In this document: positions 18,201 through 26,338 of the stretch, piece by piece
How positions within the stretch are numbered: position 1 is the stretch's first letter
Layout: the number at the start of each line of letters is the position of its first letter
Source of the DNA: Longimicrobium sp.
Lineage (GTDB): Bacteria; Gemmatimonadota; Gemmatimonadetes; Longimicrobiales; Longimicrobiaceae
Assembly (NCBI RefSeq): GCF_036388275.1
Contig: NZ_DASVSF010000059.1
Span: forward strand, 73,928 to 137,927
DNA length: 64,000 nt
Direction of reading: 5' to 3'
Notes under the pieces: generated by a model
Told to the model about the DNA's origin: nothing
What the model saw: only the letters and a program-made list of their open reading frames with translations
Database searches by the model: none
Translations under genes and position numbers: made by a program

Positions 18201-20975
18201 GTGGGCGACACGGCCACGGTGCTCATCGCCTCGCCCTTCACCGAGGCGGAGGCGTGGGTGACTGTGGAGCGCGAGCGGGTGCTGGAGCAGCGTCGCATCC
18301 GCATCACCTCCGGCACGCACACACTCAAGATTCCCATCACCGAGGGGTTCGCGCCCAACGCCTTCGTCTCGGTGATCGTGGTGCGCGGGCGCAGCGCGCC
18401 GCCGGGCACCGTGGACGATCCCGGCCGGCCGACGCTGCGCGTGGGCTACGCCGAGCTGCGGGTGACGCCCGAGGTCAAGCGGCTGGCGGTGGAGGTGACG
18501 CCGCTGCAGCCCGAGTACCGCCCCGGCGACAGCGCCCGCATCCGCGTTCGCGTGCGCGATGGCGCCGGGCGCGGACAGGTGAGCGAGGTGACGCTGTGGG
18601 CGGTGGACGAGGGCGTGCTTTCGCTTACCGGCTACAAGACGCCGGACCCGCTGGAGCTGCTCTACCAGCCGCGCGGCGTGGGAATGCGGCTGGGGAGCAA
18701 CCTGGTGGCCGTAGCGCCGCAGGTGCCCGAGGGGCAGAAGGGCACGCGGAATCCCGGCGGCTCCGGCGGGCAGGACCTTACGGGCATCCTCCGCTCGCGC
18801 TTCCGTCCTACCGCGTTCTTCGTGGGATCGGTGGTGACGGACGCCAATGGCGAGGCCGTGGTCACGGGCGGGCTGCCGGACAACATCACCACCTTCCGGG
18901 TGATGGCCGTCGCGGTGACCGCGGGCGACCGCTACGGCTCCGGGCAGTCGCCGCTGCTGGCGACGCGCCCGCTGATCGCCCGGCCCGCGCTCCCGCGCTT
19001 CCTGCGCGAGGGCGACGAGTTCACGGCGGGCGTGGTGGTCAACCATCGCTTCGGCCGGTCCGTGAACGCGCGGGTGACCGTGCAAGCAACCGGCGTGACG
19101 ATGTCCGGCGTGGCCCAGCGCGACGTGACGCTGGTGGCCGGGCGCGGCGCGGAGGCGCGCTTCGGGTTCCAGGCGCCCGTGCTGGGGGACAGCGCCACCT
19201 TCCGCTTCGGGGTGACCGGGGGCGGCGAGGCCGATGCGGTGCAGGTGCGCATTCCCATCCACCCCGCCAACCGCCCCGTCGTGCAGACGTCGTCCGGGGT
19301 GCTGCGTGACACGGCGACCGTGGAGTTCATCCTGGCCCCCGAGGCCGATCCCGCCCGCTCGCGGGTGGAGCTGGGCTTCGGCACGTCGCCGCTGTCGCTG
19401 GTGCGGGCGTACGGGCGGCGGCTGGATTTGTATCCGTACGAATGCACCGAGCAGCTTTCCAGCGGCGTGCTTCCGCTGATCGGCCTCTACCGCGCCCGCG
19501 CCGACCTGGGCGAGGGCGCCGTGCCGGCGGACGCGCACCAGCGGATCGCCGCGGTCGTGGCGATTCTCGGGCGCAGGCAGCGGGCGGACGGCGGCATCGG
19601 ATTGTGGGATGCGCGCGGATGGACGTCGCCCTGGCTGACGGCGTACGCGGGGCGGGTGATGCTGGAGGCGCGCGGGGCGGGCGTGGAGGTGAGCGACACC
19701 GTGCTCGCGCGGATGGGCCGCTACCTGGAGGCCAGCCTTCGCGAGCCGGAGGTGATTCGCGCCGTGCTGGACCCCACGCAGCAGCGGCTCGAGGCGGTCC
19801 TTAGCGAGCGGCTGGCCGCGGCGGACTTCCTCAGCCGCCTGGGCCAGCCCAACGTTCCGGCGGAGAACCAGCTGCTGGGCCAGGCCGCGCGCCTGTCGTG
19901 GGAAGACCGCCTGTCGCTGGCGGAGATGCTGATGCGGCGCGGCGCCACGGTGCCCGCGCGGCAGCTGGTGACGGCGGCATGGGACGGCGTGCAGATCCGG
20001 GGCACGCGCGCCGTGCTGCCGGCCAGCGCCTTCCGCCGCGACTTCTACTTCGCGAGCCGCGTGCGCCCCGCCGCGCGGCTGCTGACGGCCACGCTGGCCG
20101 TGCAGCCGGAGCACCCGGGCATTGGCGCGCTGGTGGAGACGCTGGTGCAGGAGGGACGCGCCGACGCGCGCGAGCCCTGGAACACGCAGGACTACGGCGC
20201 CGCGGTCCTGGCGCTGCTCCGCTTCCAGGAAACGCAGCGCGGCGCGACGGAGCGCAGCGTCCGCCTGCGCGTGGGCGAGCGGACGCGCGTCGAAACGCGC
20301 GCGCGCCACGGCGAGCGCGGCGACACCGTGCCCGATCTCGCCGGGCTGCTGACGACCCTGCCGGACGGGCGTCGGGCGCTGCGCCTGTCGCTGGACGCGC
20401 CCAGCGGCGGCCCGCCCGTCTATTACCACGTCTCCGTGCGCGAGGTGGTGTCGCGGCCCACGGCGACGCCGCTGGACCGGGGGATCGCCGTGGAGCGCTG
20501 GTACGAGACGCTCGACACCCGCCGCCCCATCACCAGCGTGGTGGAGGGCCAGGTGGTGCGCGTGCGGCTGCGGCTGACCGTTCCCGACGACCGGCAGATG
20601 GTGATCCTGGACGATCCGCTCCCCGCGGGACTGGAGGCGGTGGACCTTAGCCTGCGCACCGTCAGCCCGTTCGCGATCGACGCCTTCGCCGAGGGCGGCG
20701 AGGGGGAGGACGAGGGCCTCGTCTCGGCGTGGTCTTACGGCAGCTGGGATGCGGGGCTGTGGTCGGCGTTCGACCACCGGGAGATCCGCGACGACCGCGT
20801 GCTCTTCTTTGCCCGCCGGCTGTGGAAGGGGTCGTACACGGCGACGTACCTGGCGCGCGCCACCACGGCCGGACGCTTCACCATGGCCCCGGCGCACGCG
20901 GAAGAGATGTACAACCCCGGCGTGCACGGCCGCAGCGGCGGCGGCGCCTTCATCATCACCCCCGCCGTGCCGTGA
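15243..20975 (+). CDS. yfhM: Bacterial alpha-2-macroglobulin
   Basis: A 1910-residue alpha-2-macroglobulin, a periplasmic protease trap that defends the cell when the outer membrane is breached. It has an N-terminal signal or anchor (about 1-22), an array of MG beta-sandwich domains, a bait region (roughly 1150-1200), and the 'NITTFRVMAVAVT' segment that precedes the thioester domain. The thioester site is C1401-T-E-Q1404 (YPYECTEQLSSGVLPLIGL), so the Cys and Gln needed for the internal thioester are present; many bacterial homologues have CLEQ. The C-terminal receptor-like domain ends with the conserved 'YNPGVHGRSGGG' tail. It overlaps pbpC by four bases. Confidence 0.95.
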   Translation: MRRLSTLLVVLAGLTGVFVLRAESSWQTGPVLGVLRTAPDSAAQPGDVVTVTFDRPVAGGLEEMVSAESLFRIEPAVPGKAEWRDPVTLRFTPAAPLRPGTTYTVTIANDFAAMDGARLPRPHRFSFRVRGPTVLTGYPVGPHAAPQFLEREPRFFVLVSSAVEPGALAAASHVAMEKPCGGVSRVALRGVGARPIGEDDPEWLRYFGATGNDAADDLRRVVELAPAQPLPPGCSAALVLPAGTDEDAGDDLRWPFATYGPLRVVKGGCPASGGCHYGPAVIEFSTPVSGAEVLRHVHLDRDRPFTVRDTSVERAVWTLEGRLAPRRAYTITIDPELTDIFGQRLGAARRIAFTTPGVPPSVVHPHGKLVVEREGFRTLAVQHVNVDTLDVRIVPVPDTLEGRLLSNGWGGWNDVWTTLAPRAQRRRIPVRNERDRSSVTGVALATPDARRGASGTMMLVEVSGRGVDSLDGRHPVALVQVTDLAVHARVGVDQAVVWVTGVKGGEARGGVEVSLHDGSGAVRATGRTDERGIATLTGFRPLPPRRNETCAEGAECPSAPPVEGYVAARSGADRAVVGISEYDPDLSPYQFGQYGAWGEERAPAAGAVFTERGIYRPGEPVYAKAIIRHGPLGSLAPPAPGDSIRWRFTDRQGEPLRERTVPLSRFGTADHTFRLPADAALGDYGVQILLHRDREWRQVGFASYQVAEYRPPEFLVEVATTPEPRFAGQRLRATVGGRYLFGAPMGRAPVRWSARQVPASPWELEIPGTEGWYLGDTGEWWDEEWEDAVVLASGVDTLDARGYRELDVALPALPKGRPVRVSVVAEVADANRQVVAGVASVLVHPAEFYVGARPEGTGYFWSAGTPVRVGVTAIRPDGRTVAGVAVTGAVVRREWHRVRRNRGGMYDEVGEWVSDTVATCVVRTPGTCAFTPRAGGTYTVSLTATDAQGRQARTTFTRWAVGGDWVPWNDEGKFSMDVVPDKQRYSVGDTATVLIASPFTEAEAWVTVERERVLEQRRIRITSGTHTLKIPITEGFAPNAFVSVIVVRGRSAPPGTVDDPGRPTLRVGYAELRVTPEVKRLAVEVTPLQPEYRPGDSARIRVRVRDGAGRGQVSEVTLWAVDEGVLSLTGYKTPDPLELLYQPRGVGMRLGSNLVAVAPQVPEGQKGTRNPGGSGGQDLTGILRSRFRPTAFFVGSVVTDANGEAVVTGGLPDNITTFRVMAVAVTAGDRYGSGQSPLLATRPLIARPALPRFLREGDEFTAGVVVNHRFGRSVNARVTVQATGVTMSGVAQRDVTLVAGRGAEARFGFQAPVLGDSATFRFGVTGGGEADAVQVRIPIHPANRPVVQTSSGVLRDTATVEFILAPEADPARSRVELGFGTSPLSLVRAYGRRLDLYPYECTEQLSSGVLPLIGLYRARADLGEGAVPADAHQRIAAVVAILGRRQRADGGIGLWDARGWTSPWLTAYAGRVMLEARGAGVEVSDTVLARMGRYLEASLREPEVIRAVLDPTQQRLEAVLSERLAAADFLSRLGQPNVPAENQLLGQAARLSWEDRLSLAEMLMRRGATVPARQLVTAAWDGVQIRGTRAVLPASAFRRDFYFASRVRPAARLLTATLAVQPEHPGIGALVETLVQEGRADAREPWNTQDYGAAVLALLRFQETQRGATERSVRLRVGERTRVETRARHGERGDTVPDLAGLLTTLPDGRRALRLSLDAPSGGPPVYYHVSVREVVSRPTATPLDRGIAVERWYETLDTRRPITSVVEGQVVRVRLRLTVPDDRQMVILDDPLPAGLEAVDLSLRTVSPFAIDAFAEGGEGEDEGLVSAWSYGSWDAGLWSAFDHREIRDDRVLFFARRLWKGSYTATYLARATTAGRFTMAPAHAEEMYNPGVHGRSGGGAFIITPAVP

Positions 20976-23209
20976 CGAGGCGCGCGCGGTGGATGGCGGG
21001 TGCCGTGGCGGCGCTGGCGGCGGTGCTGGGGACGGCGGGATGGATCGCGCGTCCGCTGCCGGCGGAGTTCGCGCGCCCGGCGCCGGTGCCCGCGCTGGCC
21101 ATCCAGGACCGCGGCGGCATGCTGCTGCGGGCCACCCGCTCGCCGGACGGGAGCCGCGGGGGATGGACGGGCATGGACGAGGTGGACCCCCGGCTGGTGC
21201 AGGCGTTCCTGGCGGCGGAGGACCACCGCTTCTTCGCGCACCCCGGGGTGGATGCGCGCGCCGTCGGCCGCGCGATGCGCGACAACCTGCGCGGGCGGCG
21301 GCGCGCGGGCGCGTCGACGCTCACCATGCAGACCGTGCGGCTGCTTCGTCCACTCCCCCGCAGTTGGGGCGGCAAGGCACGGCAGGCGGTGTGGGCGCTG
21401 CGGCTGGACGCGCACCTGGAAAAGCGCGCCATCCTGGAGCAGTACCTCAACCGCGTTCCCCTGGGCCAGGCGGCCGTAGGCGTTTCCGCGGCATCGTCGC
21501 TGTACTTCGGCGCCTCGGCGCGCGAGCTGAGCCTGGGGCAGGCGGCGCTGCTGGCCGGCATCGCCCGCGCCCCCTCGCGCGACAACCCGCTGGTTTCACC
21601 CGAGCGGGCGCGGGCGCGGCGCAACGTGGTGCTGCAGCGGATGCGGACGCTGGGCTACGCCACGGCGGACGAGGTGGCCCGCGCGCGCGAGGAGCCCGTG
21701 CTCCCCGTGGGGCGGGCCGCGCCGTTCCTGGCGCCGCACTTCACCACCCGCGTGCTGCAGATGGCGGAAGCGGAGGGCCGGCCGCTGGACGGCGCCTGGC
21801 GCACGTCGCTCGACGCGGAGCTGCAGGCGCTGCTGGAGGCGGAGGTGCGCCACACCGTCCGCGCGCTGGCGGACCGGGGGGCGCGGCAGGCGGCGGCGGT
21901 GGTGCTGGACAACGAGACCGGCGAGGTGCTGGCCTGGGTGGGCTCGCCCGATTTCTGGGAGGCCAGCGCGGGGCAGGTGGACATGGTGGTCTCGCCGCGC
22001 CAGCCCGGTTCGGCGCTCAAGCCGTTCCTGTACGCCCTGGCCTTCGACCGGGGGCACACGGCGGCGACCGTGCTGCCGGACGTGCCGCGCAGCTTTTCGA
22101 CGAGCCTGGGGCCGTACAAGCCGCAGAACTACGACCGCCGCTTTCGCGGGCCGGTGCGCATGCGCGAGGCGCTGGCCAGCTCGTACAACGTGCCCGCGGT
22201 GGAGCTGGCGGCCCGGCTGGGGGTGGACCCCGTGCTGCGGACGCTCCATCGCGCCGGCTTCGCGTCGCTTTCCCGCAGCGCCTCGCACTACGGGCTGGGA
22301 TTGGCGCTGGGGAACGGCGACGTGACGCTGCTGGAGCTGGCCAACGGCTACCGCGCCTTCGCGCGTGGCGGCGAGTGGACGCCCTGGCGGTGGCGCCCCG
22401 CCGCCCCGGGCGAGCCGGGGACCGTCCGTGAGCGGGTGGTGTCGGCGCGGGCGGCGGCGCTGGTGCTGGACGTGCTTTCCGACGCGGAGGCGCGCACGCC
22501 GGGCTTCGGCGTGGAGACGCCCTTCGACTTTCCCTTTCCCGCGGCGGCCAAGACGGGCACCAGCCGGCACTTTACCGACAACTGGGCCGTTGGCGTCACG
22601 CAGGGGTTCACGGTGGCGGTGTGGGTGGGCAACTTCAGCGGCCGGCCGATGGAAGGCGTCAGCGGCGTCACCGGCGCGGGGCCGCTGCTGTACCGCGCCG
22701 TCCTGGCGACGGCCAGCCGTTACGCGCCGGGCGCGCTTCCCACGCCGGAAGAGGCGGGGCTGGTCCCGGTGCGCGTCTGCCGCCTTTCGGGGCTGCGCGC
22801 CACCCCCGGCTGCGTATCCAAGGTGGAGTGGTTCATCCCCGGCACCGGGCCCGCGCGCGCCGACGACTGGGAGCGGGGCGGCCGCGTGGCCCTTCCCGCC
22901 GAGTACGCCGAATGGGCCGCGGGCCAGCGCGGGCGGTTGGGCGTGATGGCGTCGCTGGGGGGCGACGAGCCGTTCCGCATCCTGGCCCCGCGCGACGGGG
23001 ACCGCTACGAGGTGCCCGTGGGCGTGGATGCGCGCTACGCCACGGTCGCGCTGCACGCGGCGGGCGGCCCAGGGCCCGTGCGCTGGTTCGTGGACGGCCG
23101 CGAGCTTCCGCGCGAGCGCTGGCGCCTGGAGCCGGGCCCGCACACCATCCGCGCCATCGCCCCCTCCGGCGACTGGGACGAGGTGCGCGTGGTGGTGGAG
23201 GGACGGTAG
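20972..23209 (+). CDS. pbpC: Penicillin-binding protein 1C
   Basis: A 745-residue bifunctional peptidoglycan synthase paired with alpha-2-macroglobulin. It has an N-terminal membrane anchor (9-27) and a glycosyltransferase-51 domain with catalytic E83 (AAEDHRFFAHPG) and the GASTLTMQ motif. The transpeptidase domain has all three motifs: S347-x-x-K350 (GSALK), S404-Y-N and K527-T-G. The C-terminal BiPBP_C domain (about 665-745) is characteristic of PbpC. The start is a GTG at 20972 overlapping the previous stop as GTGA; an ATG at 20993 is the alternative. The coupling fits a partnership in envelope repair. Confidence 0.95.
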   Translation: MTRRARWMAGAVAALAAVLGTAGWIARPLPAEFARPAPVPALAIQDRGGMLLRATRSPDGSRGGWTGMDEVDPRLVQAFLAAEDHRFFAHPGVDARAVGRAMRDNLRGRRRAGASTLTMQTVRLLRPLPRSWGGKARQAVWALRLDAHLEKRAILEQYLNRVPLGQAAVGVSAASSLYFGASARELSLGQAALLAGIARAPSRDNPLVSPERARARRNVVLQRMRTLGYATADEVARAREEPVLPVGRAAPFLAPHFTTRVLQMAEAEGRPLDGAWRTSLDAELQALLEAEVRHTVRALADRGARQAAAVVLDNETGEVLAWVGSPDFWEASAGQVDMVVSPRQPGSALKPFLYALAFDRGHTAATVLPDVPRSFSTSLGPYKPQNYDRRFRGPVRMREALASSYNVPAVELAARLGVDPVLRTLHRAGFASLSRSASHYGLGLALGNGDVTLLELANGYRAFARGGEWTPWRWRPAAPGEPGTVRERVVSARAAALVLDVLSDAEARTPGFGVETPFDFPFPAAAKTGTSRHFTDNWAVGVTQGFTVAVWVGNFSGRPMEGVSGVTGAGPLLYRAVLATASRYAPGALPTPEEAGLVPVRVCRLSGLRATPGCVSKVEWFIPGTGPARADDWERGGRVALPAEYAEWAAGQRGRLGVMASLGGDEPFRILAPRDGDRYEVPVGVDARYATVALHAAGGPGPVRWFVDGRELPRERWRLEPGPHTIRAIAPSGDWDEVRVVVEGR

Positions 23210-23251
23210 GGAGATGGCCGAACGCGTGACTACGAACTGCCGGAGCATGCA

Positions 23252-23609
23252 ATGCGCAGCGGTATTCGCGGAAACTGGGTGTTCGCGTTCGGCCAGGCGT
23301 GCCCGGGCAAGAAGGGCGTCAGCGCCAAGCAGAGCGAGCTGCAGTGCGGCATCTCCCACAAGTACGCGCTATCGTCCTGCACCGCGTCTGCTGGCCCATG
23401 GTCGAGACGCGCGGCAAGCCGCTGACGGGTTCTTTGCCTCTCTTGAGCGCTCCGTATCGGGTATCCATCACCGAATGAGGCCGCCAGCACCTGCACCGCT
23501 ACGTGACGTACATGAAGTTCCGGCACAACACGCGGCAGACCACTGACGTGAGCGTGTGCGGCAGGCGATTCAGATGGCCGACGGCGAACGCCTCACGTGG
23601 AGGCGGCTT
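23252..23609 (+). pseudogene. Decayed IS1595/ISXO2-type transposase
   Basis: Pieces of an ISXO2-like transposase survive in different frames and in the right order. They are 'GNWVFAFG...GKKGVSAKQ...CGISHKYAL' (23252-23370), 'DGFFASLERSVSGIHHRMR' (about 23425-23475), 'QHLHRYVTYMKFRHNTRQTTD' (23481-23545) and 'ERVRQAIQMADGERLTWRRL' (23550-23609). The last three match the family's C-terminal block (FFxxLKR, HLxRYxxEFxFRxNxR, A...GKRLTYR). The DDE core between the first and second pieces is deleted and at least two frameshifts are needed. It marks the left edge of the lower-GC cassette that follows. Confidence 0.65.
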
Positions 23610-23723
23610 CGTGGAACAGAGCATCTGACCCCCGATCCAACCTGCCTAAGCGGCTCAGCACGACTCCCGCTGCAACATAAGTTAATGTCGATGGTACTGT
23701 GGTTAATCGCGCGACCCTTGCGC

Positions 23724-23752
23724 TTGTCCCCCCAAGCGCTCAATAGTACACT
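23724..23752 (+). promoter_or_regulatory. Possible promoter of the PIN cassette
   Basis: TTGTCC (23724-23729), a 17-base spacer and TACACT (23747-23752) give a moderate sigma70-like match. Transcription would begin about 37 bases before the ATG at 23796. This is weak evidence, based on spacing and position. Confidence 0.3.
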
Positions 23753-23795
23753 GCCCCAACGTTCGGCGTGCGGATTGCTAGAGAAACGGGGACGG

Positions 23796-24503
23796 ATGAA
23801 CGCTGTTGTGACGTTTACAGGGACTGCTGTGGCGAATCTGAACGCAACAAAGCAGCTGGCGCGAGCGACTCGGTGCAGCTTAATCCGCGTCGATCTTGTC
23901 GTACCTAATGACGTGTTCGACATTGGACCACTAGCGAGGGCCATCCCAACGGAGGGCGATTGGGACGTGTCTACTGAAGCTTTATCGGGACCCCTGCGTA
24001 TGGGTGGTCGTGGCCACGACGAGTTTCGCATCTCGGGCACGAGCGCGCTTCATGGTGAGGGGGGCGAGCCGCACTATCATTTCTCGGTGTACGGGTCACT
24101 TGCGAAGAAGCCGTTCAAGGCCGCGAAGTCTATCCCGACGGTCCGAGCTTTCTTTGGGGCCATTGCGGAGGGGATTCACGGAGATTCGAAGCCTCTGGTC
24201 ACAGTTGTAGGGCAGCACCGCTACCCGCGTGAGTGGTGGACTGGGGATACCTTGCCGGTTCCACTTCCCGCAAGGGATGGAAAAAAAGACTATGGCGCAC
24301 AACTCTCGGGTGTCGAAATCACCTACGAAGGCGATGCGGGGACTGAGAGACTTATGGTCTCCGCCTTAAGCGATGACATGTTCGGTGTGGCAACAGTGTT
24401 TCAGTATACCCGAGTAGATGCCGATCTGTTCGGCTCAGCGATCCAGCGTTCAGCCGACTTGGCGACCCGGATGTTCGTCGAACCTTCCGACACCAGCGAG
24501 TAG
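23796..24503 (+). CDS. Unknown 235-residue protein, first gene of PIN cassette
   Basis: I do not recognise this protein. It has no signal peptide or membrane helix, is rich in beta-type alternating sequence, and contains an aromatic/basic motif 'VVGQHRYPREWWTGDTLPV' near residues 138-156. Its codon use (ACGAAGGCGATGC, TTATGGTC) is clearly lower in GC than pbpC upstream. The start at 23796 follows a CGGGGA site; the open frame upstream covers the transposase remnant. It is followed after only 5 bases by the coiled-coil gene, so the three genes form one transcription unit. Confidence 0.75.
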   Translation: MNAVVTFTGTAVANLNATKQLARATRCSLIRVDLVVPNDVFDIGPLARAIPTEGDWDVSTEALSGPLRMGGRGHDEFRISGTSALHGEGGEPHYHFSVYGSLAKKPFKAAKSIPTVRAFFGAIAEGIHGDSKPLVTVVGQHRYPREWWTGDTLPVPLPARDGKKDYGAQLSGVEITYEGDAGTERLMVSALSDDMFGVATVFQYTRVDADLFGSAIQRSADLATRMFVEPSDTSE

Positions 24504-24508
24504 CGTCA

Positions 24509-25078
24509 ATGTCACGGTTTCGTGAGATGTTTGGCCTTCCGAACCTCGGGGCGGGGCACCATACCGCACCCGACCTTGAGTCGTGCTTTCCGGCGACGCT
24601 TGCACCGCCACACTTTGACGTTGGTAAGGCAAAGGCATGGTCCCCTACTCCGCGACGACTAATTGAAGGCGAGGCTTGGGGTGGTGAGTACGTCGTGGGG
24701 TGGGACATTGGAACAGAGACCCGCGCCCGCAGAGTGGTATTGCGACCTGCCACTGAAACCGATCCTGTCGCGGCGGGAATACGCGTTGTAGATCCCGACC
24801 TTGCACGGTGGCGGAAGTACTTCGCTGCGCGGCTTTCTGCGGAAATGGACTCCGCAATTGCATCGGTCCGTCGCGAATACGACGAGCGGCTATCGCGCTT
24901 GGAGGCCGTGCTAAATGAGCGGCAAGCCATCGCTGTGCGTGCCGATGCACTTCTTTCAAAGGTTATCGCTGAACTCAGGGCCGATACCGGCGATGAGGAC
25001 GATGACATCTCGGAGGATGAAGAATCCAGGCTTTGGGGTCTGGTCGACTTTTCCATAGATGATGAAGACGAGGAATGA
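24509..25078 (+). CDS. Unknown coiled-coil protein with acidic tail, second gene of PIN cassette
   Basis: A 189-residue protein of unknown family. The N-terminal ~95 residues are globular (MSRFREMFGLPNLG... WGGEYVVGWDIGTETRARRVVLRP). Residues ~103-155 are a charged heptad-like helix (LARWRKYFAARLSAEMDSAIASVRREYDERLSRLEAVLNERQ). The C-terminal ~25 residues are strongly acidic (DTGDEDDDISEDEE ... DDEDEE). Acidic tails of this sort can mimic nucleic acid or neutralise a nuclease, so an antitoxin-like or adaptor role towards the PIN protein is possible; that is inference. It is separated from the PIN gene by 3 bases. Confidence 0.75.
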   Translation: MSRFREMFGLPNLGAGHHTAPDLESCFPATLAPPHFDVGKAKAWSPTPRRLIEGEAWGGEYVVGWDIGTETRARRVVLRPATETDPVAAGIRVVDPDLARWRKYFAARLSAEMDSAIASVRREYDERLSRLEAVLNERQAIAVRADALLSKVIAELRADTGDEDDDISEDEESRLWGLVDFSIDDEDEE

Positions 25079-25081
25079 TCT

Positions 25082-25681
25082 GTGGCCGTAGAGTTGTTCG
25101 GGAGCGCGGTAACGAGGCCAGACGTCATTTTCTGCGACACTAGCTTCATCCTTGACGTTCTCACTGATGAAGTTTCGCAGATCACCTCTCTCTGCGGAAC
25201 AAATGCAACGAAGCTGAACAGGGCTGCTGCATCGGCGGCATTTTTACATGCGTACCGAGGATACGGAGTCCAATTTATATCCTCGCCCTTCGCGTTCTCT
25301 GAAGTAGGGCACGTAATCACAAAGAACGTTCACAAGAGCCACGGCCACAAGTCGTGGCGCGCCTTCTGGAATGCGGACAGCCCTACCTGCGAACAAGTCT
25401 ACAAAGACACGATGCGCCTTGTTCGCCGGGCGTGGCGCCGGATTTCCGGTTACGATATTTGGTTTACCCTTCCGGCCGCTGGTACGACCACAGCCTTTGG
25501 GATCCGGGCGGAAGATAGCATCGTTGAAGCCGCGCGATTGCTCAAGAACCGATACATGTTCCTCGATTGGGCGGATGCGTTCCATATCGCGTCCGGACTG
25601 GCCTCTGGAACACAGTGGTACGCGACAACGGACCAAGGCTGGAAGAGCGTTGCGCAGATCAACGTCTTCTGCGACTCTTGA
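25082..25681 (+). CDS. PIN-domain nuclease-like protein, third gene of PIN cassette
   Basis: A 199-residue protein starting at GTG, three bases after the previous stop. It has the PIN fold signature of metal-dependent ribonucleases: D19 in VIFCDTSFILDVL, E74 in PFAFSEVGHVI, D165 in FLDWADAFHIASG and D184 in WYATTDQGW, which fits the usual acidic cluster. It is longer than classical VapC toxins (~130 residues), with an inserted helical region at ~80-150 containing a His/Lys-rich stretch (KNVHKSHGHKSW). It is probably an RNase effector. It is not a typical VapBC pair because no small AbrB or ribbon-helix-helix antitoxin precedes it. Confidence 0.8.
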   Translation: MAVELFGSAVTRPDVIFCDTSFILDVLTDEVSQITSLCGTNATKLNRAAASAAFLHAYRGYGVQFISSPFAFSEVGHVITKNVHKSHGHKSWRAFWNADSPTCEQVYKDTMRLVRRAWRRISGYDIWFTLPAAGTTTAFGIRAEDSIVEAARLLKNRYMFLDWADAFHIASGLASGTQWYATTDQGWKSVAQINVFCDS

Positions 25682-26338
25682 CCGAGTAGAGCGCCCCCGC
25701 GCCCCTGCCGAAACCAATGGCACGGAAAGAGCGCGAACGTCGACGTCCCGGCTCACCAGAACTAACGGTGAAGCTCGACCTGACGTTTGAGGACCTCTGA
25801 GCGGGAGCGCGAGCGCGAGACGATCACAGGCAGCTACGTAGGGGCCGTGTGCGTTCTCGCTGAAGAAGCGCGCCGAAACTGCCGCCTGAGTTGGTGCAGT
25901 TTACGCCAGCGACTCCCCGGGTGGGGGACGGGCGCATTGAGGGGCGGCGAGTAGCCGCCCCTCTGCTATTGTAGCAAGTCCGGTACAGCGCGTCCGGTAG
26001 CGTTGTACGCCTCGCGCGAGCTCCAGGCTCAACGGCCGCCAGCAGGCGCTCGAGGGCGTCTACGTCGAAGCCCTGCCTGACCGGCGCATTCTTCCGGAGA
26101 ACGGTGTGAAGGTGCGGATCGGGCTCACTGAGCCCGATCTGGGCGGCGGCGGGTCGCTCATCGTACCTCCACGGCGTACTCGCATGCCGGCTGACGCGAG
26201 CGTTGCGGGTACGCACGAGCTAGACCAAGCGCACGTGCTTGCGAGCGTCACACCCGCGAAGTAGGCTGTGCAAAGGACCGCAGAAATGCCCAAAACCCGC
26301 ACCGTCCCTGATCCCACCTACTGCTCGGAGGCCATCGC
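25682..26338. other. Intergenic region after the PIN cassette
   Basis: No convincing gene. A 27-residue frame at 25717-25800 (MARKERERRRPGSPELTVKL...FEDL) has a peptide-like composition and could be a remnant. A terminator hairpin is at 25939-25963. The rest looks like scrambled fragments of former genes, with GC returning to the genome norm by 26.2 kb, and is probably the right-hand scar of the inserted cassette. Confidence 0.5.
25939..25963 (+). terminator. Hairpin terminator downstream of the PIN cassette
   Basis: A perfect 10-base stem GAGGGGCGGC / GCCGCCCCTC with a GAGTA loop is followed by TGCTATTGT. Confidence 0.6.

Noticed and set aside
17001..20927. 1308-codon minus-strand frame opposite alpha-2-macroglobulin
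   Set aside because: Shadow frame: arginine/histidine/glycine-rich and without any recognisable motif, while the plus strand has the full family pattern.
25082..25681. PIN gene considered as the VapC of a standard VapBC pair
   Set aside because: No small AbrB- or ribbon-helix-helix-type antitoxin precedes it; the upstream gene is 189 aa with a coiled coil and the PIN protein is ~70 residues longer than VapC.
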